Positions 1-6,852 of a stretch of 32,283 nt of DNA are shown one piece after another (positions within the stretch are counted from its first letter, which is position 1; every line of letters starts with the position of its first letter). The DNA is from Photobacterium rosenbergii. Its GTDB lineage: Bacteria; Pseudomonadota; Gammaproteobacteria; Enterobacterales; Vibrionaceae. Made by a program: the position numbers and the translations under genes. The notes below the pieces were generated by a model, which did not search any database, was not told where the DNA came from, and worked only from the letters and a program-made list of their open reading frames with translations. The DNA is taken from assembly GCF_003026455.1 (NCBI RefSeq), contig NZ_PYMB01000039.1, positions 1-32,283 on the forward strand. The letters run 5' to 3'.

Positions 1-74
1 GATTGGGCGAGGTGCTGGCTGATGGCGGCCCCCAGGCCGCCACTCCCACCCGTTACCAGAGCGAGTTTGCTCAT
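1..74 (-). CDS. Short-chain dehydrogenase/reductase, N-terminal fragment cut by the window edge
   Basis: Only the first 24 codons are inside the window, read leftward from the ATG at 74-72. They translate to MSKLALVTGGSGGLGAAISQ and a few more residues. This is the start of a Rossmann fold with the TGxxxGxG cofactor motif of classical SDR enzymes (TGGSGGLG, residues 8-15), preceded by the usual hydrophobic first strand. The ATG overlaps the TGA of the upstream HisD-like gene in an ATGA arrangement (71-74), so the two are almost certainly co-transcribed and translationally coupled. SDR enzymes oxidise secondary alcohols with NAD(P). Next to a HisD-family alcohol dehydrogenase this suggests that two hydroxyl groups of one substrate, or two related substrates, are oxidised. 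The substrate cannot be judged from this fragment. Confidence 0.8.
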   Translation of the reverse strand, partial: MSKLALVTGGSGGLGAAISQHLAQ

Positions 75-1372
75 GACAACGCGCCCTCCTCGTCCAGTTT
101 CTTGTAACGGCGAACACGGATATCTGCTTGCTCTTTATGGCCGGCAAAACCTTCCAGTGCACATAGACGAGAGCAGTATTCACCGACTTTCAGCGAAGCC
201 TCTGCAGTGACGCGCTGGTAGGTACAGGTCTTGATGAACTTACCAACCCATAGGCCACCGGTATAGCGAGCCGCTTTCTTGGTCGGTAGGGTATGGTTAG
301 TACCGATACACTTGTCACCGTAGGAAACATTGGTTTCACGTCCAAGGAACAGCGCACCGTAGTTAGTCATATTCTCAAGGAAGTACTGTGGGTCGCGGGT
401 CATTACCTGGACGTGCTCAGAAGCAATATCATCAGCAACTTCGACCATTTCTTCGTAGCTGTCACAGACAATCACCTGGCCGTAATCATCCCACGCCTTA
501 CCAGCCACTTCCGCTGTCGGCAAGATTGTCAGCTGACGTTCGATCTCTTTGATGGTCTCAAGGGCAAACTGCTCTGAGTTTGTTAAAAGGACCGCAGGAG
601 AGTTGTAGCCGTGTTCAGCTTGACCAAGGAGATCAGCAGCAGCCAGTTCAGGATCACAACCTTGCTCATCAGCAATAACCAATGTTTCGGTTGGACCTGC
701 AAACAAGTCGATACCCACTCGGCCAAACAGTTGGCGCTTGGCTTCAGCAACAAAAGCGTTACCAGGGCCAACAATCATATCAACAGGCAGGATTGATTCG
801 GTTCCCAAGGCCATTGCACCAACGGCCTGAACACCACCAAAGCAATAGATTTCATCGGCTCCGGCCATCGCCATTGCGGCTACGATGGCAGGGTTCGGCT
901 CACCGTTGAATGGAGGAGCACAGGCAATAACACGTTTAACACCGGCAACTTTGGCAGTCAGGACACTCATGTGTGCAGAAGCAACCAGCGGGTACTTACC
1001 GCCAGGGATGTAACAGCCAACACTGTTTACCGGTACGTTCTTGTGGCCTAGCACAACACCCGGCAGCGTTTCGACTTCAACATCTTTCATTGAATCACGC
1101 TGGACCTGGGCAAAGTTACGGACCTGCTCTTGGGCAAACTCGATATCATGGCGCGTCGCATCGTCCAGGCTATCGATACAGGCCTGGATTTGCTCCTCTG
1201 ACAAGCGGAACTGGGCTGGTGACCAGTTATCAAATTTTTCCGATAACTCGCGCACAGCGCTGTCGCCACGCTGTTGGATATCCCCAAGGATCCCCTCAAC
1301 GATACCGCGTACCTTTGCGTCATTGGATGCTGAAACTTCTTCTGTGATGCCTTCTTTCAGAAAACGAGCCAT
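71..1372 (-). CDS. HisD-family NAD-dependent alcohol dehydrogenase, catabolic paralogue (HpsN-like)
   Basis: A 433-residue protein of the histidinol dehydrogenase family, which oxidises a primary alcohol through an aldehyde to a carboxylate with two NAD. The start is the ATG at 1372, with AGGAGA just upstream; a GTG further out lies on the ribosome binding site. The residues that bind zinc and catalyse the reaction in E. coli HisD can all be placed: Gln251 and His254 (GQAEHG), Asp353 (YGD), His412 (GHKEQADIR), the Glu319-His320 pair (ASEHVQV) and His360 (GTNHTLPT). The family signature GPGNAFVAEAKRQLFGRVGI is at 202-221. There is no his operon here. The neighbours are an overlapping SDR gene, TRAP and SSS transporters and an aldolase, the setting typical of HisD paralogues such as sulfopropanediol 3-dehydrogenase HpsN. 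A true hisD is therefore unlikely. Substrate assignment to dihydroxypropane sulfonate is only a possibility, since no sulfonate-cleaving gene is visible. Confidence 0.85.
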   Translation of the reverse strand: MARFLKEGITEEVSASNDAKVRGIVEGILGDIQQRGDSAVRELSEKFDNWSPAQFRLSEEQIQACIDSLDDATRHDIEFAQEQVRNFAQVQRDSMKDVEVETLPGVVLGHKNVPVNSVGCYIPGGKYPLVASAHMSVLTAKVAGVKRVIACAPPFNGEPNPAIVAAMAMAGADEIYCFGGVQAVGAMALGTESILPVDMIVGPGNAFVAEAKRQLFGRVGIDLFAGPTETLVIADEQGCDPELAAADLLGQAEHGYNSPAVLLTNSEQFALETIKEIERQLTILPTAEVAGKAWDDYGQVIVCDSYEEMVEVADDIASEHVQVMTRDPQYFLENMTNYGALFLGRETNVSYGDKCIGTNHTLPTKKAARYTGGLWVGKFIKTCTYQRVTAEASLKVGEYCSRLCALEGFAGHKEQADIRVRRYKKLDEEGALS

Positions 1373-1735
1373 GTATGTTTCTCCTTGCTTCACTTTTGAT
1401 TACGTATGCATTGTTATGAAAAATTTTTTTATGGTTCTGACTTTATTCCAGCTGGTTGGATAGGACTAAACAACCAAATGACTACGAATGCAAAATACAT
1501 TAGACAAAAAATTTACAACAAGCAAACAAAAACATCACCAAACCAAAGATATTTTTTTATCCTACTGATTTAACTGAATTTAAGTTAGTCATACCAGATC
1601 GTAGGCAGTTATAACCAGCGCTATTGACCCGATTAAGTCGATGTTTTCACCTCACCATTGTTGCCAAAAAGTTAATTTAAGGATATTTATCTTGCATACC
1701 TTTCCAATACAAAAACCAAGTAACAAGGAACCGTT
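1373..1735. other. Divergent intergenic region of the catabolic block
   Basis: This 363-bp AT-rich space separates the leftward HisD-like gene from the rightward aldolase gene. No ORF in it looks coding. It contains the candidate operator next to the HisD-like start (1394-1413), a weaker copy with a TTTTGCATTC arm on the minus strand near 1476-1495, and an isolated half-site TTGCATAC at 1692-1699. An imperfect inverted repeat at 1571-1587 (arms TAACT and AGTTA) is also present. A possible promoter for the aldolase gene is TTGCCA (1661-1666), 17 bp, TATTTA (1684-1689); it is weak. The aldolase ribosome binding site AAGGAA is at 1725-1730. Confidence 0.5.
1394..1413. promoter_or_regulatory. Candidate LacI-family operator before the HisD-like gene
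   Basis: Imperfect inverted repeat centred at 1403/1404: left arm TTTTGATTAC, right arm GTATGCATTG. It shares the half-site GTATGCA with the repeat before the TRAP genes and the central ACGT with that before the first SnoaL-like gene. It lies about 22 bp upstream of the HisD-like ATG, where a repressor could block transcription. Assignment to the LacI-family regulator encoded at 2506-3501 is inference from the shared motif and its CG centre. Confidence 0.45.
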
Positions 1736-2476
1736 ATGCGCTTTTCATCACAACTTCAACAACCAGTACAACTTGGGACTTTCGTTAAAACCCCGCATCC
1801 CCATATCATTGAAGTATTAGCTCTAACCGAGCTGGATTTCCTGATCTTGGATGCCGAGCATTCGCCTTATGACAGGGCTTCCTTGGATCTCTGCATCATG
1901 ACCGCACGGCTATCAGGACTACCTGCACTTGTCAGGATCCCGGATGCGGCACCGTCAACCATACTCAATGCCCTAGACTGCGGGGCAACGGGTATCCAGG
2001 TGCCACATGTCTGCTCTGCCAGCCAAGCCGAGGAGATCGTCAAGCGCAGCCACTACGGTGAAAATGGTCGTGGCTATGCCGGCTCAACCCGTGCAGCCAA
2101 CTATGCGACCAAGCCAATGGCCGAACACCTTGCTACGAGTAAAACAGCCACCACTGTTGTTGCCCAGATAGAGGACCCTGAAGGCGTCGACAATGTCGAC
2201 GCTATTGCAGCCGTCGAGGGTATCGATGCCTTGTTCATCGGCCAGGTCGACCTTGCCGTAGCCTATGGGGCTCCCTCGGTACAAACCGATGTGGTAAGGG
2301 ACGCCAGCTTGAAAGTCATTGAGGCCGCCAAGCGAAACAACAAACCGGTAGGCATGTTCGTCGCTGATGCCAGTCAAATTTCTGCTTGGAAAGAGGCCGG
2401 GGTCTCTTTCTTTGGCCTGGCGTCTGAGCATAAAATGATTATTGATGGATTTAACCGACAGCGCGCCGCCTTGTAA
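1736..2476 (+). CDS. HpcH/HpaI-type class II aldolase
   Basis: A 246-residue TIM-barrel aldolase of the HpcH/HpaI family. Members cleave 4-hydroxy-2-oxo acids to pyruvate, or another 2-oxo acid, plus an aldehyde with the help of a divalent metal. The family residues are present: DAEHSP with the catalytic His42, Arg67 in LVRIP, and the metal ligands Glu146 (QIEDPEG) and Asp172 (IGQVDLA). GATGIQVPHV (83-92) is the usual substrate-loop strand. Length matches the family (about 250). The start at 1736 has AAGGAA five bases upstream. The gene is divergent from the HisD-like gene and lies 29 bp before the LacI-type regulator, probably in one transcript. It probably supplies the carbon-carbon cleavage step of the pathway encoded around it. 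The aldehyde product and substrate cannot be read from sequence. Confidence 0.88.
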   Translation: MRFSSQLQQPVQLGTFVKTPHPHIIEVLALTELDFLILDAEHSPYDRASLDLCIMTARLSGLPALVRIPDAAPSTILNALDCGATGIQVPHVCSASQAEEIVKRSHYGENGRGYAGSTRAANYATKPMAEHLATSKTATTVVAQIEDPEGVDNVDAIAAVEGIDALFIGQVDLAVAYGAPSVQTDVVRDASLKVIEAAKRNNKPVGMFVADASQISAWKEAGVSFFGLASEHKMIIDGFNRQRAAL

Positions 2477-2505
2477 GGCGCGAAGTTTACACTAAGGAGG
2501 TCGTT

Positions 2506-3501
2506 ATCAAGGCCAAAGTCACCTCGGTCGATGTTGCCAAAATGCTGGGCGTTTCCCAATCTACGGTATCAAGGGCATTCAACCCCAAGGCCAGTATTAG
2601 CGAAAAGAAACGCCAGATGGTGCTCGATGCGGCAAACAAGCTGGGTTATACCCCCAATGCCATCGCAAGAAGCCTGATCTCCAACCGTTCCGGGTTGGTT
2701 GCCATCGCCCTCGATAGCGAAAGCAACCCGATGTACGATTTGCAGACCCGTAAACTGGCCAGTGCCATCCAAAAACGCGGCGGGCAGGTTGTACTCTGCC
2801 CGATCGACAAGGATGATCTGGATTTGGCCATTTCCCGTGCCATCGAGTATCAGGTCGATGGGCTGATCATTGCCACCAGCCGCCTGACAAGCCGGGCATT
2901 TGCCCAGTGTGAAAAGTTCGGCGTCCATTTGTGCCTGATCAACCGCTACATAGAAGGGGTGACCGCCAACAGTGTTGGCTTGGACAACCTCCATGCCGGT
3001 ATCCAGGCTGCCGATTACCTACACGGTAAAGGGTTCGAGCGGATGATATACATTAGCGGTGATGCTGGGTCGATGACCAGTGAGGAACGCTGGAAGGGGT
3101 TCTCCAAGCGGCTAAGCGAGCTTGGCCTACCGGCCCCCGATTACATCCAGTGCCAGTATAACTTTGAGTCAGGCCTCGCCGCAGCCAGCGAGATCCTTGC
3201 CAAGCCCCACCAGCCCCAAGCTATCTTCTGCGCCAACGATATCCTCGCCCTCGGGGTAATTGACGGCCTGCGTCAGGCAGGTAAGGCAGTCCCCGGTGAC
3301 TATGCCGTAATGGGCGTCGACGACATCCCGATGGCAAGTTGGCCCGGCTATAGCCTGACAACCATCGCCCAACCGCTGGATCAGATCACCCAACTTGCCG
3401 TCGATGATTTGCTCTCGCGTATCCAGCAAGAGCAAGAAGCGAGCGGCGAGTACCTGATGCGCCAGGGTGTGGTCATCGAACGAAGCAGTACCCTAGCCTA
3501 A
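2506..3501 (+). CDS. LacI-family transcriptional regulator (apparent ATC start)
   Basis: A LacI/GalR-type repressor of about 331 residues: N-terminal helix-turn-helix, hinge, then a periplasmic-binding-protein-like effector domain (GVDDIPMASWPGYSLTTI near the C-terminus is typical). The helix-turn-helix reads KAKVTSVDVAKMLGVSQSTV and continues SRAFN. No ATG, GTG or TTG precedes this in frame. The ideal ribosome binding site AAGGAGG (2494-2500) is followed after 5 bases by ATC (2506-2508), exactly where relatives have ATG. The first in-frame ATG (2542) would remove the first helix and destroy DNA binding, so I place the start at the ATC. It follows the aldolase gene by 29 bp and ends at a terminator. 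It probably controls the flanking catabolic and transport genes through the shared inverted repeats. A sequence error or inactivating mutation is the alternative to a true non-standard start. Confidence 0.85.
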   Translation: MKAKVTSVDVAKMLGVSQSTVSRAFNPKASISEKKRQMVLDAANKLGYTPNAIARSLISNRSGLVAIALDSESNPMYDLQTRKLASAIQKRGGQVVLCPIDKDDLDLAISRAIEYQVDGLIIATSRLTSRAFAQCEKFGVHLCLINRYIEGVTANSVGLDNLHAGIQAADYLHGKGFERMIYISGDAGSMTSEERWKGFSKRLSELGLPAPDYIQCQYNFESGLAAASEILAKPHQPQAIFCANDILALGVIDGLRQAGKAVPGDYAVMGVDDIPMASWPGYSLTTIAQPLDQITQLAVDDLLSRIQQEQEASGEYLMRQGVVIERSSTLA

Positions 3502-3522
3502 GACCCTCCCTAAATCCTACCC

Positions 3523-3550
3523 AAACCAGCGTGTCATGCGCTGGTTTTTC
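3523..3550 (+). terminator. Rho-independent terminator after the LacI-type regulator
   Basis: Nine-base perfect stem AAACCAGCG / CGCTGGTTT with a 7-base loop, followed by further T residues (TTTTTC). It lies 21 bp after the regulator stop codon and separates it from the TRAP transporter unit. Confidence 0.85.
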
Positions 3551-3603
3551 TTTGCCTCAGCAAAAGCCACATCACACCTTGCTACATTTATGTTAAATAA
3601 ATG

Positions 3604-3631
3604 TTGACTTTAATTACCTATGATTTATTTT
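3604..3631 (+). promoter_or_regulatory. Candidate sigma-70 promoter of the TRAP transporter unit
   Basis: TTGACT at 3604-3609 (five of six to the -35 consensus), a 16-bp spacer and TATTTT at 3626-3631 as -10. The -10 end is overlapped by the inverted repeat at 3628-3649, the arrangement of a repressor-controlled promoter. The position, about 90 bp before the start codon, leaves room for a leader. Not experimentally supported. Confidence 0.45.
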
Positions 3632-3649
3632 TGGATTCGTATGCAAAAA
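3628..3649. promoter_or_regulatory. Candidate LacI-family operator at the TRAP promoter
   Basis: The best of the inverted repeats, centred at 3638/3639: left arm TTTTTGGATTC, right arm GTATGCAAAAA, with 9 of 11 positions complementary. It has the central CG typical of LacI/GalR operators and overlaps the predicted -10 box. A second, different palindrome lies downstream at 3690-3707. Confidence 0.55.
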
Positions 3650-3689
3650 GATAACAATTATTCAACACAACCAACCCTACTAATGAACT

Positions 3690-3707
3690 ACTGTGATGCA
3701 TAACAGT
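3690..3707. repeat. 18-bp near-perfect palindrome in the TRAP leader
   Basis: ACTGTGATG followed directly by CATAACAGT; 16 of 18 positions are symmetric (one mismatched pair). It ends 5 bp before the ribosome binding site AAGGAG (3713-3718) of the DctP gene. It could be a second operator or a small mRNA hairpin near the ribosome binding site. It is not a well-spaced CRP site. Confidence 0.5.
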
Positions 3708-3724
3708 ATTCAAAGGAGATAAAA

Positions 3725-4717
3725 ATGCGTAAGTTTGTCTCGATCGTCTGCTCAACAATCCTTTTCTCAACCACTTTGACTGCGAATGCAAGCACGGTCA
3801 TCCGTCTCGGCCATGACAGCCAAGAAACCTCCCCGGTTCACCAGTCCATGGTCTATTTCGAACAAGAACTCGAGCGCCGCTCCAACGGGGAAATCGAGGT
3901 CGAGATATACCCTGCAAGGCAATTGGGTGATGTGAGGGAAACCACCGAGATGGTTCAGCAAGGCAACCTCCAGATGACATTCGGCGCATCCATCCTATTG
4001 GCGCCTTTTGTCCCAGAGTTCAACGTGCTTGATGTGTTCTACCTGTTCCGCGATGCCGATCACGCCCACAAGGCACTCGACAGCGATGAAATCGGCGGTC
4101 AGTTACTAGGTGCTATGGAGAGCAAGGGTTTCCACGGCCTTGGCTTTATGGAAGTCGGCTTCCGCAGTATCACCAACAGCCGCAAACCGATTGAAACCGT
4201 TGACGACCTCAAAGGGCTTAAAATCCGTGCGGCTTCCAACCCGACCCAAATCAGCGCCTGGCGCTCTATCGGTACGGCCCCAACCCCTCTGTCATGGGGT
4301 GAGATCTTTACCTCGCTTCAGCAGGGCCTAATTAATGCCCAGGAAAGTGGCCTCTACTCCATTTATGCAGAGCGTTTCTACGAAGCCCAATCTTACCTGT
4401 CACTGACCAACCACATGTATACCAACTACGTGTTGTTTATGAACAAGCCGTTCTGGGAGTCCCTAAGCGCAGATCAGCAGAGCCTAATCAATGAGGTCAC
4501 CGTTGAAGCCATTGCCAAGCAACGCAAACTTGCAGCCGAACTGAACAGCAACGTTATTACCCAGCTAGAGGAAAAAGGGATGGCAGTCAATGAGGTACCT
4601 CAGGCTGTGCGTGATCAGATGAAAACCCAGATGAATGCGGCTATCTATGACTCACTGCGTGAGCGCACAGGCGAACAGCTATTTGACCAAGTTATCTCTG
4701 CAGTCGAAGCCCTGTAA
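3725..4717 (+). CDS. TRAP transporter periplasmic solute-binding protein (DctP family)
   Basis: A 330-residue substrate-binding protein of a tripartite ATP-independent periplasmic transporter. A signal peptide is visible: Lys/Arg at residues 2-3, a hydrophobic stretch to about residue 20, and a likely cut after TANA. The mature part has the DctP features: IRLGHD start strand, LKGLKIRAASNP with the conserved Arg168 that pairs with a substrate carboxylate in characterised members, and the SWGEIFTSLQQGLINAQESG motif (190-209). TRAP systems typically carry organic acids, including sugar acids and some sulfonates, with sodium. The start has AAGGAG seven bases upstream. It heads the order DctP-DctQ-DctM with its own promoter and candidate operator, so it is likely induced with the catabolic genes. 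The ligand is unknown. The conserved Arg argues for an anionic compound. Confidence 0.92.
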   Translation: MRKFVSIVCSTILFSTTLTANASTVIRLGHDSQETSPVHQSMVYFEQELERRSNGEIEVEIYPARQLGDVRETTEMVQQGNLQMTFGASILLAPFVPEFNVLDVFYLFRDADHAHKALDSDEIGGQLLGAMESKGFHGLGFMEVGFRSITNSRKPIETVDDLKGLKIRAASNPTQISAWRSIGTAPTPLSWGEIFTSLQQGLINAQESGLYSIYAERFYEAQSYLSLTNHMYTNYVLFMNKPFWESLSADQQSLINEVTVEAIAKQRKLAAELNSNVITQLEEKGMAVNEVPQAVRDQMKTQMNAAIYDSLRERTGEQLFDQVISAVEAL

Positions 4718-4742
4718 CCACCAGCTTTAAGGGAAGGATCCT

Positions 4743-5246
4743 ATGCCGTTAGTCCGTTGGTTGGACAAGCACTTCGAACCCACGCTGATCATTACTGCGA
4801 TCAGCCTGATGACCGGATTGCTCTGTCTACAAATTGTGTTGCGTCTGTTTGACGCAACCATTCCCTGGGCCGAAGAGTTGGCCCGTTACCTGTTCGTTTG
4901 GGCGATGTACCTCAGTATCAGCTACTGCATCAAGGATGACCGCCATATTCGGATCCGGGTATTGGTCGACTTACTGCCCAAGCGGGGCCGTGAAGCGGTG
5001 TTGGTTCTCGCCGACCTGATCTTCATGGCATTTTCGATGTCCGTCGCTTGGTTTGGCTACCAGGTCGTTATGCGGAGCCTGGCACTGGGACAGATAGCCC
5101 CGGCGCTGGAAATCCCGATTGCCGTACTCTACTGCTCCGTCTTGGTGGGTAGTGTACTGAATATAATCAGGCTTTCATCGAGCATCTGGCGGCGTGTCGC
5201 CTTGATCCGCGGTAACCGGGAATCTTACCAGGAGGTTCAAGGATGA
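4743..5246 (+). CDS. TRAP transporter small membrane subunit (DctQ family)
   Basis: A 167-residue inner-membrane protein with four predicted membrane segments (about residues 14-36, 48-64, 84-108 and 125-145), the standard DctQ layout. WAEELARYLFVWAMYLS (42-58) is the family signature. It partners with the large DctM subunit to form the membrane part that receives substrate from DctP. It starts 25 bp after the DctP stop, with AAGGAT just upstream, and its TGA overlaps the DctM ATG (ATGA at 5243-5246), which indicates coupled translation. Confidence 0.9.
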   Translation: MPLVRWLDKHFEPTLIITAISLMTGLLCLQIVLRLFDATIPWAEELARYLFVWAMYLSISYCIKDDRHIRIRVLVDLLPKRGREAVLVLADLIFMAFSMSVAWFGYQVVMRSLALGQIAPALEIPIAVLYCSVLVGSVLNIIRLSSSIWRRVALIRGNRESYQEVQG

Positions 5247-6517
5247 CATCAGCGTTGTTGTTTGGGTCATTTGGCCTGTTGTTAATGATTGGTGTGCCGG
5301 TCGGCATAGCACTGGCCGGTGCCAGCATGATCGCTATATTGAGCCTGCCCTTCCTCAATATCGAATTTCTGGTACAGGGCCTCGCGACCGGACTCGATTC
5401 CTTCCCGCTGCTGGCCGTGGTGCTATTTACCCTCGCCGGTAACTTGATGAGCCAGGGCGGTATTTCCAACCGCTTGCTGCATGTTGCCGAGACATTCTTC
5501 GGTCACTTTACCGGTGGCCTCGGTATTGTTGCCATCGTAGCCTGTATGTTCTTTGCCTCAATCTCGGGCACTGGATCGGCTACGGTGGCGGCAATCGGCC
5601 TCACGATGATCCCGAGTATGGTAAAAAAAGGCTACGACCGCAGTTTTGCCGGCTCGCTTATTGCCTGCTCTGGCGGCATAGGGGTGATCATACCCCCTAG
5701 CGTTGTGATGATTGTCTATGCCATCACAGCTGAAGTCTCGGTAACCTCTATGTTTATGGCAGGTATTGTGCCGGGTATTGTGGTCGGTGTCGTCCTTATT
5801 GCCTATTGCGTTATAGTCTCAAAGCTCAAGGGCTACTCTGGCAATGAGAAAAAATACTCATGGCAAGAACGATGGCAGGCGATCAAGGACGCAATTTGGG
5901 CGATGCTGTTACCGGTGATAATACTCGGTGGGATCTACTCGGGGATCTTTACCCCTACGGAGTCTGCCGCTATCGGGGTTGCCTACGGCATGTTCTTCGG
6001 CGTATTTGTCTACAAGGAACTCGATGCCAAGAAAATCCGCAAGATTATCCTTGAGTCCTCGTTGTTGGTCGGTGCAGTGCTGGTCATCGTGGGGGCTTCC
6101 GTAACCTTCGGCCGGATCCTGACGCTTGAAAGACTACCGACGGAAATTGCCCAGTTCATCTTGTCCCTGACCGAAAACAAGATAGCTATCCTGCTAGCCA
6201 TTAATTTATTGTTACTGGTTGTGGGGACATTCATGGAGACGCTGGCTGCCATAGTCATCTTGACGCCAATCTTGCTGCCGATAGTAACCGCACTGGGTAT
6301 GCACCCAGTCCACTTCGGTATTGTCATGATCGTCAACCTGGCAATTGGCTTTGTCACCCCGCCGCTCGGGGCCAACCTATTCATGGCAAGCCAGGTCGGC
6401 AAAATCCCGATAGAGCAGCTCTCCCGTGCCATATTGGGCTGGATAGGCGCAATGATTGTCGCACTGGCACTTATTACGTTTATTCCCTCCCTCTCGCTCG
6501 CACTACCGGGCTTGTAA
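5243..6517 (+). CDS. TRAP transporter large membrane subunit (DctM family)
   Basis: A 424-residue, multi-spanning inner-membrane protein, the transport subunit of the TRAP system, of usual family length (about 425-430). Characteristic stretches include FLLMIGVPVGIALAGAS-like N-terminal helices (here GLLLMIGVPVGIALAG), SGTGSATVAAIGLTMIPSM (109-127), GGIGVIIPPSVVMIVYA and the C-terminal NLAIGFVTPPLGANLFMAS, which repeat the paired re-entrant hairpin motifs of the ion transporter superfamily. It overlaps the DctQ stop by 4 bp. A terminator follows at 6531-6557, so the TRAP genes form a three-gene unit distinct from the SnoaL-like genes. Confidence 0.93.
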   Translation: MTSALLFGSFGLLLMIGVPVGIALAGASMIAILSLPFLNIEFLVQGLATGLDSFPLLAVVLFTLAGNLMSQGGISNRLLHVAETFFGHFTGGLGIVAIVACMFFASISGTGSATVAAIGLTMIPSMVKKGYDRSFAGSLIACSGGIGVIIPPSVVMIVYAITAEVSVTSMFMAGIVPGIVVGVVLIAYCVIVSKLKGYSGNEKKYSWQERWQAIKDAIWAMLLPVIILGGIYSGIFTPTESAAIGVAYGMFFGVFVYKELDAKKIRKIILESSLLVGAVLVIVGASVTFGRILTLERLPTEIAQFILSLTENKIAILLAINLLLLVVGTFMETLAAIVILTPILLPIVTALGMHPVHFGIVMIVNLAIGFVTPPLGANLFMASQVGKIPIEQLSRAILGWIGAMIVALALITFIPSLSLALPGL

Positions 6518-6530
6518 TAAACCATACTGC

Positions 6531-6557
6531 AAGGGGACATTCGTCTCCTTCTTTTTG
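6531..6557 (+). terminator. Rho-independent terminator after the TRAP genes
   Basis: Stem AAGGGGAC / GTCTCCTT (one G-U pair in RNA), 4-base loop ATTC, followed by CTTTTTG. It lies 13 bp after the DctM stop. Confidence 0.8.
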
Positions 6558-6766
6558 TTGCCGCATGCCTGAAAGGCAGCATTTTCATCCACCAACCACC
6601 TACCTCTGCCATATATCCAGCATTTTCCCCATCATCCCGCCTTAGCACTCCTTTGCACGGAATATTATATTGCTCACTTATGCAATCACTTTTCAGGATA
6701 AAAAAACACCACTTGTTAAAAATCTGATCCGCGCCACGCATTTTCAATCGTGCCAAAAACAGTTTA

Positions 6767-6794
6767 TTGACATATCTGCAACATCCGCTAGTTT
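6767..6794 (+). promoter_or_regulatory. Candidate sigma-70 promoter of the SnoaL-like/symporter unit
   Basis: A perfect -35 box TTGACA at 6767-6772, a 16-bp spacer and a weak -10 TAGTTT at 6789-6794. The distance from -35 to the inverted repeat (25 bp) nearly equals that at the TRAP promoter (24 bp), which supports both as members of one regulon. Confidence 0.45.
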
Positions 6795-6809
6795 GAATAC
6801 GTAACCAAA
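6792..6809. promoter_or_regulatory. Candidate LacI-family operator at the SnoaL-like promoter
   Basis: TTTGAATAC followed directly by GTAACCAAA: 7 of 9 positions are complementary around a central CG at 6800/6801. It resembles the repeats at 1394-1413 and 3628-3649 and overlaps the start of the predicted transcript. Confidence 0.5.
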
Positions 6810-6852
6810 AACATAACAACTTATTAACTTGTCAGACTGATAGGAGGTATTT

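Larger units (their letters stand above)
6518..6852. other. Intergenic region between the TRAP and SnoaL-like units
   Basis: 335 bp without a convincing gene. It begins with the TRAP terminator (6531-6557) and ends with a promoter (6767-6794), an inverted-repeat operator candidate (6792-6809) and the strong ribosome binding site AGGAGG (6842-6847). I see nothing recognisable in the middle, about 6560-6760. A long reverse-strand open frame crosses it but is continuous with the antisense of the DctM gene and has no coding features. Confidence 0.5.

Noticed and set aside
71..1372. Annotation as histidine-biosynthesis hisD
   Set aside because: No other his genes nearby; the neighbours are an overlapping SDR, transporters and an aldolase, typical of catabolic HisD paralogues.
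3692..3707. Possible CRP site in the TRAP leader (TGTGA present)
   Set aside because: The second half-site is TAACA at the wrong distance (four instead of six bases between half-sites), so it does not fit the CRP pattern; kept only as a palindrome.
6010..6819. Long minus-strand open frame (269 codons) across the DctM end and the following spacer
   Set aside because: Mostly antisense to the well-supported DctM gene, low-complexity Ser/Thr/Met-rich translation, no ribosome binding site and no recognisable domain.
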